From Marinosulfonomonas sp. (GTDB lineage: Bacteria > Pseudomonadota > Alphaproteobacteria > Rhodobacterales > Rhodobacteraceae): DNA of 8,618 nt. The stretch is taken from NCBI GenBank assembly GCA_019090845.1, contig JAHRVD010000103.1:1-8618 (forward strand), read 5' to 3'. Within the stretch, counting starts at the first letter, position 1, and each line of letters opens with the position of its first letter. Of the stretch, positions 7,432 to 8,618 are shown in pieces. The translations under genes and the position numbers were made by a program. The notes beneath the pieces are model-generated. The model had not been told where the DNA came from. It saw nothing but the letters and a program-made list of their open reading frames with translations, and searched no databases.

Positions 7432-7773
7432 TCAGAGGGAAATATCCGCTTCGCTCAGACAATCGGACTCACTGCCACCGCCTTCGCCACATTCTTTGTA
7501 GGCATCTTTTTGCTCCTGAGTGATTCCGGCGTCACTTGGAAGGCTTGGCAGGCTTGGCGTGCTGACAACCGAAGCAACGCTGGCAACAGAAGCTTCGCTT
7601 GCTTCAGAAGCCTCGCTTGCTTCAGAAGCGTCGCTCGACGAACTAGCAGAGCTGCTGGCGTGGGCGGCAGAGAATGCCGCAAGTCCGGGCACAAGATAGC
7701 CAGCTGTTGCAGCTACACCCAAACGGGTCATCGCGGCACGGCGGGTCATTTTTTCGGGCTTTTTCGGTTGCAT
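7432..7773 (-). CDS. Small exported Ser-rich triplet-repeat protein, candidate substrate of the kinase-PqqD fusion
   Basis: The 113-aa product starts at ATG 7773, fixed by AAGGA six bases upstream; the longer frame to 7842 has no such support. The N-terminus is twin-arginine-like: TRRAAMT at 10-16, a hydrophobic stretch (18-36) and an AHA/S cleavage site at 39/40. From 41 to 80 every third residue is Ser (41, 44, 47 ... 80; 14 triplets), in blocks S(D/E)A, SVA, STP and SLP. The C-terminal 33 residues are acidic and Gly-rich with two Cys (95, 105) ten apart, possibly a disulfide after export or a modification site. I know no family for it. The RiPP-recognition domain encoded just downstream and the many evenly spaced Ser suggest a precursor or phospho-acceptor. 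It might instead be a simple low-complexity periplasmic or surface protein. Confidence 0.8.
   Translation of the reverse strand: MQPKKPEKMTRRAAMTRLGVAATAGYLVPGLAAFSAAHASSSASSSSDASEASEASEASEASVASVASVVSTPSLPSLPSDAGITQEQKDAYKECGEGGGSESDCLSEADISL
7589..7642. repeat. 18-bp tandem repeat encoding SEASEA units
   Basis: Two near-identical 18-bp copies (7589-7606 and 7607-7624, one mismatch) and a third degenerate one (7625-7642) begin with GAAGC on the plus strand. Each encodes two Ser-Glu-Ala type triplets of the minus-strand peptide. Since the unit is a multiple of three, copy-number change would lengthen or shorten the Ser stretch without a frameshift. Confidence 0.8.
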
Positions 7774-7779
7774 CGTATT

Positions 7780-7784
7780 TCCTT
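7780..7784 (-). promoter_or_regulatory. Ribosome binding site fixing the peptide start
   Basis: AAGGA on the minus strand, six bases before ATG 7773, within an A-rich leader. It supports the 113-aa product over an in-frame upstream ATG at 7842. Confidence 0.7.
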
Positions 7785-7860
7785 TTAACTGGGTTTTGGG
7801 TGTATTTTTGTTCCGTCGCGCAAGTCCGCCAATAACCCTCATTTTATACTATGTTTTTTC

Positions 7861-7883
7861 TGTGGCGATTTCGAGGAGCCACA
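7861..7883 (-). promoter_or_regulatory. Hairpin in the leader region of the peptide gene
   Basis: TGTGGC (7861-7866) pairs with GCCACA (7878-7883) across an 11-nt loop, about 90 bp upstream of the peptide start. It could be a leader RNA structure or chance; no T tract follows directly. Confidence 0.25.
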
Positions 7884-7901
7884 TAGGTTTTGTCGGCAAT
7901 T

Positions 7902-7918
7902 TTATGCCATTGCCATAA
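7902..7918. promoter_or_regulatory. 17-bp near-palindrome upstream of the peptide gene
   Basis: TTATGCCATTGCCATAA pairs at seven of eight symmetric positions around 7910 and overlaps a TATTAT hexamer on the minus strand. The size, symmetry and place suit a repressor or activator operator, but no family consensus is recognised. Confidence 0.33.
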
Positions 7919-8086
7919 TAGACAGGGTTTTTTTGACCAATCCGCAGGTTAATTTATACCCTTGTTGGGTTGCAATGTTGGGCCGCGACGGCTCACCTTG
8001 CGTTCACCCCCCCCCGCGCTGTGGGCTGGGTGGCGCAAAACCGACACTTTGGTAGTGCGATTTAGTCGACCGTGTATTTGACAACA

Positions 8087-8112
8087 AAAGGGCGCCCGTT
8101 TGGACGCCCTTT
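8087..8112 (-). terminator. Rho-independent terminator of glnA
   Basis: AAAGGGCG (8087-8094) pairs perfectly with CGCCCTTT (8105-8112) around a 10-nt loop. On the minus strand the stem is followed by TTTTGTTGT, and it lies 21 bp after the glnA stop codon. This separates glnA from the peptide/kinase transcript. Confidence 0.8.
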
Positions 8113-8133
8113 CAAATTTATCTCACCGCGATC

Positions 8134-8618
8134 TTAGCAGCTGTAATAAAGCTTGAATTCCATTGGGTGTGGGGTGTGCTCGTAGGCATAAACCTCTTCC
8201 CACTTCAGTTCTGCGTAGCCCTCGATCTGGTCCTTGGTGAACACATCGCCCGCCAGCAGGAAGTCGTGGTCGGCTTCCAGCTCATCCAGTGCTTCGCGCA
8301 AGCTTGCACAAACCGTCGGGATGCCAGCCAGCTCTTCTGGTGGCAGATCATACAAGTCCTTGTCCGAAGACGGGCCGGGGTCGATCTTGTTCTTGATCCC
8401 GTCAAGGCCAGCCATCAGCAGGGCTGCAAAACACAGATAGGGGTTTGCTGCCGGATCGGGGAAACGTGCCTCGACACGCTTTGCCTTGGGGCTTTCGGCC
8501 CATGGAATGCGCACACAACCAGACCGGTTAGACGCCGAATAAGCGCGCAGAACCGGTGCTTCAAAGCCCGGGATCAGGCGTTTGTAGCTGTTGGTTGCCG
8601 GGTTGGTGAAGGCGTTCA
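8134..8618 (-). CDS. glnA: Glutamine synthetase type I, C-terminal part (5' end outside window)
   Basis: The frame is open from the right edge to a TAG/TAA-type stop at 8134 and gives 160 residues, about the last third of a roughly 468-aa GlnA. The visible part begins [21 protein letters not shown], a conserved substrate-site segment, followed by SGCVRIPW and the [15 protein letters not shown] block that carries the active-site Arg and metal-ligand region. The loop DLYDLPPEE contains the Tyr that is adenylylated in the GSI-beta enzymes (Tyr397/398 in E. coli), so control by GlnE and PII is expected. It ends KLYYSC. The enzyme makes glutamine from glutamate, ammonia and ATP as a cytosolic dodecamer. 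In alphaproteobacteria glnB normally lies just upstream of glnA, which would be outside this window. The internal GTG at 8514 is not a start. Confidence 0.97.
   Translation of the reverse strand, partial: NAFTNPATNSYKRLIPGFEAPVLRAYSASNRSGCVRIPWAESPKAKRVEARFPDPAANPYLCFAALLMAGLDGIKNKIDPGPSSDKDLYDLPPEELAGIPTVCASLREALDELEADHDFLLAGDVFTKDQIEGYAELKWEEVYAYEHTPHPMEFKLYYSC

Larger units (their letters stand above)
7774..8133 (-). other. 360-bp non-coding region between glnA and the peptide gene
   Basis: I see no gene here. The half next to the peptide gene is AT-rich and should hold its promoter and 5' leader. TATA-like hexamers occur on the minus strand at 7843-7848, 7915-7920 (TATTAT) and 7953-7958, but none has a -35 element at proper spacing; the nearest is TTGGTC at 7935-7940, only 14 bp from TATTAT. 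It also holds a near-palindrome at 7902-7918 and a hairpin at 7861-7883, then a 9-C run at 8007-8015 and, at its far end, the glnA terminator. Confidence 0.5.

Noticed and set aside
7589..7642. Tandem repeats considered as a CRISPR array
   Set aside because: Units of 18 bp are directly adjacent without spacers and lie inside a coding frame.
6176..7773. Lasso-peptide cluster
   Set aside because: There is no asparagine-synthetase-like cyclase or B2-type peptidase in the window, and the peptide has an export signal and a long Ser repeat unlike lasso precursors.
7420..7788. Plus-strand open frame antisense to the Ser-rich peptide, with one hydrophobic stretch
   Set aside because: The minus frame has a good ribosome binding site, signal peptide and cleavage site, and its repeat is periodic in Ser; the plus frame is Arg/Ser-rich without support.
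8007..8015. Run of nine C considered as a phase-variation tract
   Set aside because: It is about 230 bp from the peptide start, outside any coding frame and not between promoter elements I can identify.

Overview
The window reads as chromosomal DNA of a marine alphaproteobacterium, most likely a Rhodobacteraceae/Roseobacter-type organism. The main evidence is a DddP-type DMSP lyase with every known metal ligand in place, a typical alphaproteobacterial GlnA, a hydrolase-OsmC fusion, and GC-rich coding bias. The genus cannot be fixed from the sequence alone.

Layout, left to right. Positions 1-76 hold a strong terminator hairpin for a rightward gene outside the window, plus a smaller hairpin. 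An alpha/beta hydrolase-OsmC fusion (77-1291, minus) is divergent from a membrane-anchored endonuclease/exonuclease/phosphatase family protein (1494-2372, plus). That gene converges on dddP (2447-3775, minus). Divergent from dddP is a DUF3445 / heme-dependent oxidative N-demethylase-like gene (3963-4748, plus). It converges on an uncharacterised protein with a DUF4261-like region and two C-terminal membrane helices (4779-5930, minus). Next, all on the minus strand, come an HPr-kinase-like/PqqD-like fusion (6176-7366), a small Ser-rich exported peptide (7432-7773), a 360-bp non-coding stretch with a glnA terminator, and the C-terminal third of glutamine synthetase glnA (8134 to the window edge).

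How the genes work together. The left half is a set of single metabolic or stress genes. DddP would cleave algal DMSP to DMS, and the neighbouring DUF3445 protein may belong to methylated-amine oxidation, so both could serve use of algal osmolytes; that link is inference. The most interesting part is the 65-bp-spaced pair on the right: a 113-aa Tat/Sec-type peptide with Ser at every third residue for 14 consecutive triplets, followed by a kinase-like P-loop enzyme carrying a C-terminal PqqD-like (RiPP recognition element) domain. This looks like a precursor/substrate and its modifying kinase, a possible undescribed peptide-modification system. The membrane protein downstream may or may not belong to it.
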